A stretch of DNA of 64,000 bases. Source: Caballeronia sordidicola (GTDB taxonomy: Bacteria > Pseudomonadota > Gammaproteobacteria > Burkholderiales > Burkholderiaceae). Below the pieces are notes generated by a model that did no database searches, was not told where the DNA came from, and was given only the letters and a program-made list of their open reading frames with translations. Position numbers and translations under genes: made by a program. Of this stretch, positions 17,002 through 25,647 are shown piece by piece (the first letter of the stretch is position 1; every line of letters begins with the position of its first letter). The stretch spans positions 62,001 through 126,000 of the forward strand of contig NZ_FCOC02000005.1 in NCBI RefSeq assembly GCF_001544455.2, in the 5' to 3' direction.

Positions 17002-17745
17002 TCAGGAGATTTTGTCACTGACCTCAGTGGCTTCTCCATTTGACATCGCGCCGGATTTCGTCATGTCGTCGAGCGCATGCAGCATGCGCTCCTTGCCCTT
17101 GGACACGTGACTGAAGCTTGTTTCATAGCTCAGGTTTGCGTTCTGCGCCTTTAGCGCATTGACTATCTCACGATGCTCTTCATTTGACTGCAACAACGCG
17201 CCGCGTTGCACGAGCCCATGCACACGGAACAGGTGAAATTCTTTCACGAAGCCGCTATACAACTTGATCAGCCGAGAATTGCCCGTCGAGCGCACGATGT
17301 AATCGTGAAACTCCAGATTCAGCGGATCGAAGCGCGAAAAGTCACCCTTCTCCGCCGCATCCTGCATGTCGTCGACGTACTTGTCCAACTGCTCCGCAAT
17401 TTCCTTCGTGAGCATAGGCGCAAGCAGTGAGGCCGAGAGCGCGGTCAGGCCGGCGCGCAGCTCGTAGACTTCGATTGCGTCATCGCGAGTGACACGCTGA
17501 ATGAATACGCCTCGCTGCGGAATCAGATAAACAAGGCCGAGTTCAGCGAGCGCACGGCACGCTTCGCGAACGGGACCGCGACTCACCGACAGTTTGTCGG
17601 CGACCGCTTTCTCGTTCAGCCGCTGTCCCGGTTTGAGTTCGCCACTCAGAATCATTCGCTCGATTTCATGCTGAACCACGCCAGTGAGCGTGTGAGCGCG
17701 GAAATCGGCTAATGAGACGGTAGTTGGGTTGTAATCGGTATCCAT
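17002..17745 (-). CDS. GntR-family (FCD) transcriptional regulator, copy 2
   Basis: A 247-residue paralogue of the regulator at 12334-13074, with long identical runs in the helix-turn-helix (LNEKAVADKLSVSRG) and FCD domain (GDFSRFDP, LVQRGALLQSN). The identical recognition helix predicts that both bind the same operator. The start MDTDYNP at 17745 matches its paralogue and lies 7 bp past a TTGACA-N17-TAGACT promoter, again predicting a leaderless mRNA. Neighbours are the chromate operon downstream (257 bp) and the divergent Hsp70-like gene. A C-terminal extension rich in Ser/Glu differs between copies. Confidence 0.92.
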   Translation of the reverse strand: MDTDYNPTTVSLADFRAHTLTGVVQHEIERMILSGELKPGQRLNEKAVADKLSVSRGPVREACRALAELGLVYLIPQRGVFIQRVTRDDAIEVYELRAGLTALSASLLAPMLTKEIAEQLDKYVDDMQDAAEKGDFSRFDPLNLEFHDYIVRSTGNSRLIKLYSGFVKEFHLFRVHGLVQRGALLQSNEEHREIVNALKAQNANLSYETSFSHVSKGKERMLHALDDMTKSGAMSNGEATEVSDKIS

Positions 17746-17752
17746 GAAAGTC

Positions 17753-17788
17753 AGTCTATGATACGCGTTGCAAAATGTCAACACTTGA
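17753..17788 (-). promoter_or_regulatory. GntR copy 2 promoter with shared TGTTGACA operator
   Basis: Minus strand TTGACA (17781-17776), a 17-bp spacer and TAGACT (17758-17753), with core 17776-17783 in AAGTGTTGACAT. Seven nt separate the -10 from the ATG at 17745. The arrangement mirrors that of copy 1. Confidence 0.6.
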
Positions 17789-17939
17789 CCATACGTTCTT
17801 ATTTTTCGGCAAACGTCCATCCCATAAGGCTTTCAGCCGTTTTGGACGCTGACATTTCATGCATTCAATGGACGAAACGCGTCGCGGCCCGTCGATCTGT
17901 CACGTGACAGCTTGATCCGCTGGGACAATCATTTGATGG

Positions 17940-17960
17940 TAAATGTTATCATTTGACATT
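17940..17960. promoter_or_regulatory. AT-rich imperfect palindrome upstream of Hsp70-like gene
   Basis: AATGT (17942-17946) and ACATT (17956-17960) flank TATCATTTG, 33 bp before the yegD-like start. It resembles the shared operator half-site (ATGT/ACAT) with wider spacing, but lacks the TGTTGACA core, so binding by the same regulators is only possible. Confidence 0.3.
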
Positions 17961-17992
17961 ACTGAGGCGTTTTACAGCCACACGAACGACAA

Positions 17993-19255
17993 ATGACCTA
18001 CTGCGCAATCGACTTTGGCACCTCCAATTCCGCCGTTGCCGTCCCGAACAGTGACGAACTAACACTCGCGCCGGTGGAAGGCGCGTTTCAGACCTTGCCG
18101 ACGGCAGTTTTCTTTAACGTGGACGACCACTCATGCGCGTTTGGCCGCGCCGCCCTCGCCGCTTACACGGAGGGTTTTGACGGCCGGCTCATGCGCTCCA
18201 TCAAGAGCATTCTGGGGTCGTCGCTCGCCGAGGGTACGACCGACCGCGGCGACGGTTCGGCCATCCGCTATCTCGATGTGGTGACCACGTTCATCCGCCA
18301 TCTCAAGCGCCGCGCCGAGCATTTCACGCACGCGCCGATCGAGCGTGCCGTAATGGGCCGTCCGGTTTTCTTTGTCGATGACGACCCGGTGGCCGACGCC
18401 CGCGCCGAGCATCAACTGGCGCACGCGGCACGCGCAGCGGGTTTTGATGAAGTGCTGTTTCAGTATGAGCCGATTGCCGCCGCGCTCGATTACGAATCGC
18501 GGCTCGATACCGAGCAACTGGTGATGGTGGCGGACCTCGGCGGCGGCACGTCTGATTTCTCGCTTGTGCGAGTGGGTCCGCAGCGGCGCACGCATGTGGA
18601 TCGCAAGACGGACGTGCTGGCGCATCATGGCGTACATGTAGCGGGCACGGACTTCGACCGGCGCGTCGAACTGTCCGCGATCCTGCCGGAGTTCGGCTAC
18701 AGAACGCTAGATATGGAAGGGCGTGAGCTGCCCAATCGCATCTACTTCGATCTGGCGACGTGGCATCTGATCAACACGGTCTACACGCCTAAGCGCACCA
18801 AGGAATTGCATTTGATGCGCCACCTGTTCCGCGATACAGCGCATCATCAACGGCTGATGCGCGTCGTTCACCGGCGACTCGGCCACGCGCTCGCCGCACG
18901 CGCCGAGCAGACGAAAATCGCGCTGGCCGCAAGCGCCACGGCATCGATTGATCTCGAGTCGGCCGAAAAGGGATTGCGCGTCGAATGGACCGCCGCCGCG
19001 CTGATCGACGCCGCGCGCGACGAGACGAACCGAATCGCACACGCCGCACGCGAAACCGCGCGACTTGCGGGTGTTGCGCCCGGTGACGTAGACGCGGTGT
19101 ATTTCACGGGTGGATCGAGTGGTCTCAATTTTTTGACTGCGGCGATTAAGAGTGGCTTTGAAAAGGCGCAGCCAGTGTACGGCGACCGCATGTCGAGCGT
19201 TGCAGCGGGACTGGGAATTTATGCGAAACGTATGCTCGATGGCGTGACGTCATGA
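17993..19255 (+). CDS. yegD: Hsp70 family protein, YegD-like
   Basis: A 420-residue actin-like ATPase-domain protein. Phosphate-1 loop MTYCAIDFGTSNSAVAV opens the protein; phosphate-2 is VADLGGGTSDFSLV; the adenosine motif is YFTGGSSGL near the C-terminus. There is no substrate-binding SBD-beta domain, so it is the short YegD type rather than DnaK. E. coli YegD is an uncharacterised chaperone homologue. ATG at 17993 is the only sensible start. It is divergent from GntR copy 2, with an AT-rich palindrome in between. Confidence 0.9.
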   Translation: MTYCAIDFGTSNSAVAVPNSDELTLAPVEGAFQTLPTAVFFNVDDHSCAFGRAALAAYTEGFDGRLMRSIKSILGSSLAEGTTDRGDGSAIRYLDVVTTFIRHLKRRAEHFTHAPIERAVMGRPVFFVDDDPVADARAEHQLAHAARAAGFDEVLFQYEPIAAALDYESRLDTEQLVMVADLGGGTSDFSLVRVGPQRRTHVDRKTDVLAHHGVHVAGTDFDRRVELSAILPEFGYRTLDMEGRELPNRIYFDLATWHLINTVYTPKRTKELHLMRHLFRDTAHHQRLMRVVHRRLGHALAARAEQTKIALAASATASIDLESAEKGLRVEWTAAALIDAARDETNRIAHAARETARLAGVAPGDVDAVYFTGGSSGLNFLTAAIKSGFEKAQPVYGDRMSSVAAGLGIYAKRMLDGVTS

Positions 19256-19614
19256 GCGAATCCGGTTCTCGCGCCGGGGTCTGCATGATTCCCTTTGGCT
19301 GGCCATCCACGAAATCGACTTTGCACTCTTTCAACCACCAACTTGGCATCGGTTAGCGCCCGGATTCGTCTTGACGTCCGACCCGGAGCTGCTAACAGGC
19401 GCCACCGTCACGCTGTTCCAGAAGCTCGTACCATCCTTACGCACTGAATCGTGCTGTTTTTCTTACCGCCTGCGTCTAATGCGTCGCGTATTGGACGTCA
19501 GCTTCGAAAAAGGCCGTCCTTGCCGTCAACAGCGGTTTCAACGTCCAGTCCATTCTTCCTCAAGAGAGTAGCGACAACAAGAATTTTCGATATACAGGAT
19601 CTGTAGGTTTAGGT
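19256..19614. other. Intergenic stretch, no gene seen
   Basis: About 360 bases between the yegD-like gene and the convergent CheX-like gene. No frame with a start and family-like sequence was found. A small inverted repeat TACAG-GAT-CTGTA lies near 19594-19606, just past the CheX-like stop. Confidence 0.5.
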
Positions 19615-20607
19615 TCAAAACAAATCGAGCTCACCCGCGGCTACGACATCGCCCGTCTCCAGCTTGACTTCGCTGAAGTCTTCGGGCGACCAGCTCAAGC
19701 TAAAGATAAAGCGCTGATGAAGCGTTACGATATGACCGCTCACCTGATCGGTTACACGATAAACAAAGCACAACTGAGGGTTGATCGTGCCAAACGAAAT
19801 GTACTTATGCTGGTGGTTGATCAGCAGCGGCACCTGCACCTGGCTTCGCGACAGCGCATCCGCGTTGCCGAGATACCGGTTTTTGAACGAGCCCCAGACG
19901 AGATTGGTCATCTCCCCCAGCAGACTGTTGAGATCGCGAAAATTCGCAGGTCCGTCGCACAGATGCTGCTGATCGAGCAACGTAAGGATGGGTGCCTCTT
20001 CTGCCTGCATCATCATGTAGCCGCGACACCACGCGCTTTCTAGCGGAATCAGGCTGAACACTTCGCCAAAGATGATCTGGTCCCGCACGATGCAAGGTGT
20101 GTCCCATGAAATGCTGACGCCTGCAAACAGGCCATTCAGCATGGATTCGGTCATCTCAAGGATGCCCCGGACCAGCGCGTTCGGATATTCCAGGCTGAAG
20201 ATGTAGCTGTCGATAGCCGACTTGAGCGGCGCCATGTCGGCGGCCGTGTACGCCGTGCAAATGACTCGCCGGAAACCATCAGGCAAATCGCCGGTCGAGG
20301 ACGTAGATTCGCGTCGAAGGATGATCGGCAGCTCGGGGCGGATTGCGTTGATCCTGAGCGCTATCTGCGCGCACTCGTCCATTGATCCGCCATACGTTTC
20401 CGACAGCAGGATCGCACCCAGGTCGATATTGGAACGAAGAACCGAGAACAGGCGGTGCGCCCGCACGTTGAGCGCCACCAGACTGTGTTCGTCGCAAAAT
20501 GTCTTTAGTGTGCGCGTGTGGACTGGGGAGTCATCCAGTACTAGCACCTTGCTTACGGGTGTATTGCTGTTCAGGTTTACGTCTAAAGATTGGTTAGTAG
20601 TATTCAA
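19615..20607 (-). CDS. CheX-type phosphatase domain fused to a degenerate receiver
   Basis: About 330 residues from a TTG start at 20607, chosen because GGAG lies 5 bp upstream and no ATG is near; the frame stays open upstream. Residues 18-135 look like a response-regulator receiver (VSKVLVLDDSPVHTRTLKTF with the acidic pair), but the phosphoacceptor position reads LLSET (Ser69) and no Lys is present at the usual site. The C-terminal part (about 145-330) resembles CheX/CheC/FliY CheY-P phosphatases: SLLGEMTN fits S-x3-E-x2-N, with Glu232 and Asn235 as predicted catalytic residues. It may dephosphorylate a CheY-like protein, with the pseudo-receiver serving in binding. No chemotaxis operon is adjacent. 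Confidence 0.78.
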   Translation of the reverse strand: MNTTNQSLDVNLNSNTPVSKVLVLDDSPVHTRTLKTFCDEHSLVALNVRAHRLFSVLRSNIDLGAILLSETYGGSMDECAQIALRINAIRPELPIILRRESTSSTGDLPDGFRRVICTAYTAADMAPLKSAIDSYIFSLEYPNALVRGILEMTESMLNGLFAGVSISWDTPCIVRDQIIFGEVFSLIPLESAWCRGYMMMQAEEAPILTLLDQQHLCDGPANFRDLNSLLGEMTNLVWGSFKNRYLGNADALSRSQVQVPLLINHQHKYISFGTINPQLCFVYRVTDQVSGHIVTLHQRFIFSLSWSPEDFSEVKLETGDVVAAGELDLF

Positions 20608-21285
20608 TACAACTCCAGCTTTCCGTTGGTTTCGGCAATAGCCGTTTCGTTCGCAACAAAATCGATCGCCGCTTGTACGCATACACCGGGCGTGGCCGCG
20701 AAGCATGCGCAACTATTGATCTCGATAGCAAAGGCAGCAAGATAACCAAGCTTCAGTTCATCGAGCTAATGCATGCAACTCCCGCGCCCAACGCATAGGG
20801 CGTCGACATGCCAAGGTCCAGGAAGAACTGGAGCAGTTCCTGATTGGCGGCGTCGAGCAAGGACCGCGTACTCACCAATAGCCGATAGGGAAGACGGTTT
20901 GATCAGCGCTAACGCGCTAACAGCCCGGATAATGTCGTTGGATTATTACCAAACAGTGACGCGAACAGATAAGCGCGAATGTTTATAAAAAAAAACGTCG
21001 GAAAAAGACAGTCCATCATTTAACCAAATAAATCCCTCAAGTTTCACGCGCGACGGCCGTTATACATAGGCTATGCAATGATCGTCCGCACAATCTTACG
21101 CACCGCATATTATTAAATTCAGCCCGCACTGGGTGAAAATAGACACGCGACATCCGGAAAACGCAACGTCAAATCGCGCTGTCGTATAGTTTCCCCTTGT
21201 CGTGGCCGCGCTCATCAAAGCAGTTCACTTGGCTCTTTTTGCATACAAATCAACTCCGCGCTCGAAAGCTGTCCTTATCGGAGCA
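20608..21285. other. Long AT-richer intergenic stretch, no gene seen
   Basis: Nearly 680 bases between two leftward genes. It contains AT-rich segments (poly-A around 20986-20996 and TATTATTAAATT near 21109-21119) unlike the flanking GC-rich genes. The short frames in it show no conserved features. It probably carries the promoter of the CheX-like gene at its left end. Confidence 0.5.
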
Positions 21286-22482
21286 TCACGCGTAAAGCGA
21301 GCCCGTTGTGTGCATCGTGGAACTCAATGCGATGATCCGCTCGAAATCGCGCAGTCCAGTCGCCCCGGTTTTTCTCAAAATGGTGCGAATCTGGCTGCGT
21401 ACCGTGTCGAGCGATACGCGTCGTGTACGCGCAACGTCTTCAGCCGTTACGCCTCCCGCCAAGGCGACCGCGACCTCGGCTTCAGAGCGCGTAAGTCCGA
21501 ACAGATCGGTGAGCAGCCTGACAGGCGGCGACGATGGCCTGAGCAGATGCCGCGTGAGCACGGTCGCTGCGCCGTGGATGATGCTCGTGCCCGTATTGAG
21601 CTGCGTTGAGGAAGACAGGTGTCGCAGGGCGGGACACACCAGCGCCGACAGCGTGGCGCAATCGCCCGGCAACGCGCCTGGACGTGCGTGGATTTGCATG
21701 CCGCCACCGGCGCCGCCTCTCGCGGCGGCGGCTACCAGACGGCAAAGCTGCGCGTTGTCGTGTGGATGGCGCGCGAACAGTCTGCTTGCGCCTGTGACCG
21801 GTCCGGGCCGAGGCTGTACCGAAGACAACACAGACTGCGAATCGCTCAGCAACGCTGCCGCTTCCGCGTTGTTATAAAGAATCCGCATTTCCCTGTCGAC
21901 AACGATGACGCCAATTGGCAATGCATCAAGCGCGCCGGCGCCAAGACTGGATGTTGTGGGCGCCAGCCGGGCGCGCATCTGAAGTCCGCGCTGCAGATGC
22001 GGAAGCAACTGCGAGAGAGTGCGCTTGTCCCCCTCTCCAAATGGCCGTGAAGCGGCATCCCGGTGCAATCCAAGCGGAATAACCTTCGACATGCCGATCA
22101 GTCCGCCGATCATATAACGTCGCGAACTCTTGCGGCCGAAATCGTCGTAAAACTCGCTTTTCACATAGCTGGCGTCCGGAATAATCTCGTGACCCAGCCG
22201 AACGTCCCCCCGCCGGCGCACTGTTTCCTCGACGCTTACCTCCCGCGCCGACGCGCGATAGGGATCAAGAAGAACGTACCTGGACGCGTATTCTTCGTCA
22301 TAGGAATCGCGACGCATCAGAAGGTTGCCTGGCGCACCGGCTTCATCAGCCAACCACAGCGTCGCACGTTGCGCCTCCATCAGCGTCATCAGTTTGTCAC
22401 CCAGATCATGCCAGCTCGCACCTTCGTCGAGTGCAGCAGCGTAGATGAGATCGACAGCTTCCAGGAGTTCGTTCTGTTGCAT
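21286..22482 (-). CDS. LuxR-type (GerE HTH) regulator with N-terminal sensor region
   Basis: A 398-residue regulator. The last 65 residues form a LuxR helix-turn-helix: FGLTRSEAEVAVALAGGVTAEDVARTRRVSLDTVRSQIRTILRKTG. A PAS-like segment lies near 185-225 (LDALPIGVIVVDREMRILYNNAEAAALL), and the first 180 residues resemble the GAF/PAS-like input seen in Burkholderia LuxR solos (ASWHDLGDKLMTLMEAQRATLWL). No autoinducer-domain signature was seen. The ATG at 22482 has GGAGACTCCC upstream. It is divergent from the multicopper oxidase, which it may control. Confidence 0.9.
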   Translation of the reverse strand: MQQNELLEAVDLIYAAALDEGASWHDLGDKLMTLMEAQRATLWLADEAGAPGNLLMRRDSYDEEYASRYVLLDPYRASAREVSVEETVRRRGDVRLGHEIIPDASYVKSEFYDDFGRKSSRRYMIGGLIGMSKVIPLGLHRDAASRPFGEGDKRTLSQLLPHLQRGLQMRARLAPTTSSLGAGALDALPIGVIVVDREMRILYNNAEAAALLSDSQSVLSSVQPRPGPVTGASRLFARHPHDNAQLCRLVAAAARGGAGGGMQIHARPGALPGDCATLSALVCPALRHLSSSTQLNTGTSIIHGAATVLTRHLLRPSSPPVRLLTDLFGLTRSEAEVAVALAGGVTAEDVARTRRVSLDTVRSQIRTILRKTGATGLRDFERIIALSSTMHTTGSLYA

Positions 22483-22842
22483 GGGAGTCTCCGTGTGCGG
22501 AGGCCATTCAGCATGACCATCACCACTTCTGGTGATGTCAAAGTACGCTCAATATTACACACTTCATTCGACTCCCACTCAGCTGAGGCGGCGCCTCGAA
22601 TTACCGCGTCAAAGCAACAGGCGCGCGAACGCAGCGGGAGTGATGCGCGACGGCGATGAACCGAACCTGAGGCTGCGCACGCACATGCATTTGCTACCTG
22701 TCGCGAAGCGATCGGGTTTCGCTGCCAGAGCATGGCTTCCGCAGTTCAAGATGGCGAACGATTTGATAAAGCAGACCGAAGAGCGCACTCCAGCGGTTAG
22801 TTATCCCTAACAAAAAAAAACGGCGCATGAAGGAGAGACACC
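22483..22842. other. Divergent intergenic region, LuxR/multicopper oxidase
   Basis: A 360-base region carrying both promoters. No clear -35/-10 pair and no gene was recognised. GAAGGAGAGACACC directly upstream of 22843 is a strong ribosome-binding site for the oxidase. Confidence 0.5.
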
Positions 22843-25047
22843 ATGTCCAAAGATGCGGCGAAACATCGCAAACCGGCAACACGGTCTCGCCCGGGCATGA
22901 TCGCCTTGACTGTTGCTGCCTTGTCGTCGAGCCTTTTCGCGCACGGCTGCAATAGCGGTACTGATAATAGTCCACTGGTCGTTGCACAGACGAAACTGGA
23001 CGGGAACTGTTTTGCGAAGTTCGCGATCAGTCTGCCCGTGTTCGGGCCGGCAGGCGCGATACCGCGCGTGGATGCGGCTGCTCACCCCAACCTTACCGTC
23101 ACCATGACGGAAACCAATCAGCAGGTATTGCCACCGGGCTCATACGTTCAATGCGGCTCAGGGGTTACGTTCGGTCAGACCCGCGTATGGACATACCAGA
23201 CCACAGATTCCAGCACAGGCGCCGTACTTGGTCCGGCGCACTGGCCGGCAGTCACCATCGTGGCCCAGCGCGGCATCGCTACCCACGCCACATACGTCAA
23301 CAAACTGCCGAGCTTCGATCCGGCTCACCCTGGCGGTCCTGGACTGGTGCAAGGAGAATTGCCATTCGACCAGACCGTGCACTGGGCTGACCCGTTGAAA
23401 AGCGGCTGCGCGATGCAAATGCAGAACGCGAGCACCGCATCGTCATGTAAGCAGAATTACATCGGTCCAGTTCCCGCTACCGTCCACTTGCATGGTGCTG
23501 AAATTCCTGCCGCGTACGACGGCGATCCAGAATCATGGTTCACACCAAATGGACTGAAAGGCGCGGATTTTCACACGATCGGCAACCCCGCTCCTGGCAC
23601 GGCGGTCTATGAATATCCAAATTCGCAGGAACCAGGCACGTTGTGGTTCCATGACCACGCCTTGGGAGTCACGCGCCTGAACGTCTACGCGGGGCTCGCG
23701 GGATTTTATTTTCTCGAAGACCCCAACACGGAGCCGCAAGGATATCCGAGCGGTCGCAACGAAATCGAAATGGCGGTGCAGGATCGCATGTTCGACACGA
23801 ACGGTCAGCTCTACTTGCCCACTCAGCAGGCTTCCCTCAATCATCCATTCTGGAGTCCAATTTTCGAGGGCGATGTCGCGGTCGTGAATGGCGCGGCTTT
23901 CCCTTACCTGAACGTCGAGCCGCGACGCTACCGCCTGCATATCCTGAACGGCAGCTTGAATCGCGGATATACATTCGTCTTCGGCGACGCACCTGTTTAC
24001 CTGGTCGGGGCAGACGACAATTACTTCGACAAACCCGTTCCCCTCGCGGCTTCTTCGAGTGGTCCTTCCGAGGGTCTGTCTGTGTCGCCTGGTGAGCGGG
24101 CTGACATCATTGTCGATTTTTCCAACTTTGCCGGTCAGACGATCGAACTGACAAATTCGCAGCGCGGCCAGGACGTTCAGCTGCCCGATATCATGCAATT
24201 CAGGGTGGCGGCGTCGGCATCGACGCCTGATACCAGTTGCGATCCCGCAAACCCTGACGCGGCTTCTGGGCTCTGCGCCAGGAAAAACCCGTTGGCTCGC
24301 CTGACCAATGGAAATGGCAATGTGCTCCCCGGAGTGAAAGTCGACAGGGTCAGGCAGATGGTCCTTTACGATCACGTCGAGACATCTGGCGGCCCCGTTC
24401 CAACGGATATCAAGGAGTATGTCAATAACACCACGTGGAACGGCCTGGAGTCGCCGGGCATCGCCCATGATTTTCCAAGTGATGGCATCAGCGAACTGCC
24501 ACGCGTGGGGTCAACGGAAATGTGGGAAATCGTTTATCTGTCGACGATGGCCGGGGCCAGCCATCCGGTTCATCTCCATCTGACGCAGTTCCAGGTTCTC
24601 AACCGTCAGGCCATCAATGCAGCTCGATATCTGGCCGACTGGAACAAGGCATTCGGCGCGGCAGGCAGCAGCCCGGCGCCTCTGCCAGCGGGATGCACGG
24701 CCGGCACGTACTGCGCCGACTACGGCCCTCCTCTCGACTACGCAACGCCCAATAAAGACGGTGCGCTTGGCGGCAATCTTCCGTTCAGCGGCTACCTGGA
24801 AGGCGGCGTCATAGCGCCAACGCCTGGAGAATCGGGATGGAAGGACACAGCCGATGCGCACGCTGGACAGGTCCTCAGAATTCTCGTTCGATGGACGCCG
24901 TCGAGCGTTCCTGTAACCGCCAACCAATCGGACGCCGGGAGCAACCTGTACGAATTCGATCCAACACAGGGATACTACGTCTGGCACTGTCACGTCCTCA
25001 CACACGAAGACAATGAAATGATGCGGCCGTATCGCGTGACGAATTGA
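22843..25047 (+). CDS. Multicopper oxidase
   Basis: A 734-residue exported oxidase with four copper-ligand motifs: HLHG (H215, H217), WFHDH (H270, H272), HPVHLH (H574, H577, H579) and HCHVLTHEDNEM (H715, C716, H717, H721, M726). These supply the type 1 copper and the trinuclear centre; Met726 is the axial ligand, as in CotA and bilirubin oxidase. The N-terminus has a basic stretch and hydrophobic segment, then AHGC, a poor lipobox, so either a secreted protein or lipoprotein; no twin-arginine motif is visible, unusual for a copper oxidase. Likely substrates are phenols, bilirubin-like compounds or metal ions. It is longer than typical CotA (about 510) because of inserted loops. Confidence 0.93.
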   Translation: MSKDAAKHRKPATRSRPGMIALTVAALSSSLFAHGCNSGTDNSPLVVAQTKLDGNCFAKFAISLPVFGPAGAIPRVDAAAHPNLTVTMTETNQQVLPPGSYVQCGSGVTFGQTRVWTYQTTDSSTGAVLGPAHWPAVTIVAQRGIATHATYVNKLPSFDPAHPGGPGLVQGELPFDQTVHWADPLKSGCAMQMQNASTASSCKQNYIGPVPATVHLHGAEIPAAYDGDPESWFTPNGLKGADFHTIGNPAPGTAVYEYPNSQEPGTLWFHDHALGVTRLNVYAGLAGFYFLEDPNTEPQGYPSGRNEIEMAVQDRMFDTNGQLYLPTQQASLNHPFWSPIFEGDVAVVNGAAFPYLNVEPRRYRLHILNGSLNRGYTFVFGDAPVYLVGADDNYFDKPVPLAASSSGPSEGLSVSPGERADIIVDFSNFAGQTIELTNSQRGQDVQLPDIMQFRVAASASTPDTSCDPANPDAASGLCARKNPLARLTNGNGNVLPGVKVDRVRQMVLYDHVETSGGPVPTDIKEYVNNTTWNGLESPGIAHDFPSDGISELPRVGSTEMWEIVYLSTMAGASHPVHLHLTQFQVLNRQAINAARYLADWNKAFGAAGSSPAPLPAGCTAGTYCADYGPPLDYATPNKDGALGGNLPFSGYLEGGVIAPTPGESGWKDTADAHAGQVLRILVRWTPSSVPVTANQSDAGSNLYEFDPTQGYYVWHCHVLTHEDNEMMRPYRVTN

Positions 25048-25059
25048 AGGTGGATTGAC

Positions 25060-25611
25060 ATGCACTTCGTTCTATTGGCGCGCCTGAAGCCGCACACGTC
25101 CAACCTTCATGGTCCTTTGGAGGCCGCACGTATTATTTTCAGACATCCTCATGCTGGTGCCGCGAACACGAAAAGACTAACGGGTTACTTCGTGGTCGCG
25201 GCGGCACTTTGCTTTTTTCCCGTCTCGGCATCCATTTCCACTTCGCTCGAGAATAAAGTTACGGTCTACATGTTGTCTTGCGATGGAGAAATGGTCAACG
25301 ATGTCTGCCGTGGCATGGAAAAAACGTATTTGCCTTTCACGTACGCGGTTTCGGTTGATCAACATTCCGTGTCATACCGGACAATGGGCGAAAGAGGTAT
25401 TCAGCATGAGCTTTCGTTCTGTGCAGTTCAAGACACAAATAGTTGGTTATGCCAATTTAATGGTGATGAAGTTCCAAAGACGAGGTTCGGGATGGTGTCT
25501 GGAAAATACGCTGAGATCGCCACCTGTGTGGCTGATACGACTCACCGGCCTCCAATTCAGGTATCAATGTGGCGTTGGTGGCTTGTACGGTTGCATGAGA
25601 AGCTTTCCTGA
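25060..25611 (+). CDS. Hypothetical exported Cys-containing protein
   Basis: 183 residues, 12 bp after the multicopper oxidase, so probably co-transcribed. The sequence has a hydrophobic signal-like segment (RLTGYFVVAAALCFFPVSASIS) but starting about 38 residues in, so either the true start is internal at a non-ATG codon or the N-terminal part is long. After it come five Cys, in SCDGEMVNDVC, FCAVQDTNSWLC and ATCVAD, suggesting disulfides in an exported domain. No family recognised. GTGG lies upstream of the chosen ATG. A role linked to the oxidase is only suggested by position. Confidence 0.55.
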   Translation: MHFVLLARLKPHTSNLHGPLEAARIIFRHPHAGAANTKRLTGYFVVAAALCFFPVSASISTSLENKVTVYMLSCDGEMVNDVCRGMEKTYLPFTYAVSVDQHSVSYRTMGERGIQHELSFCAVQDTNSWLCQFNGDEVPKTRFGMVSGKYAEIATCVADTTHRPPIQVSMWRWWLVRLHEKLS

Positions 25612-25647
25612 ATTGATCGTAAGCGCGAGCCGGCGAATGCCCTGCCG

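Noticed and set aside
17940-17960. Fifth copy of the shared porin/GntR operator upstream of the Hsp70-like gene
   Set aside because: The sequence has ATGT and ACATT half-sites but not the TGTTGACA core, so it is listed only as a weak palindrome.
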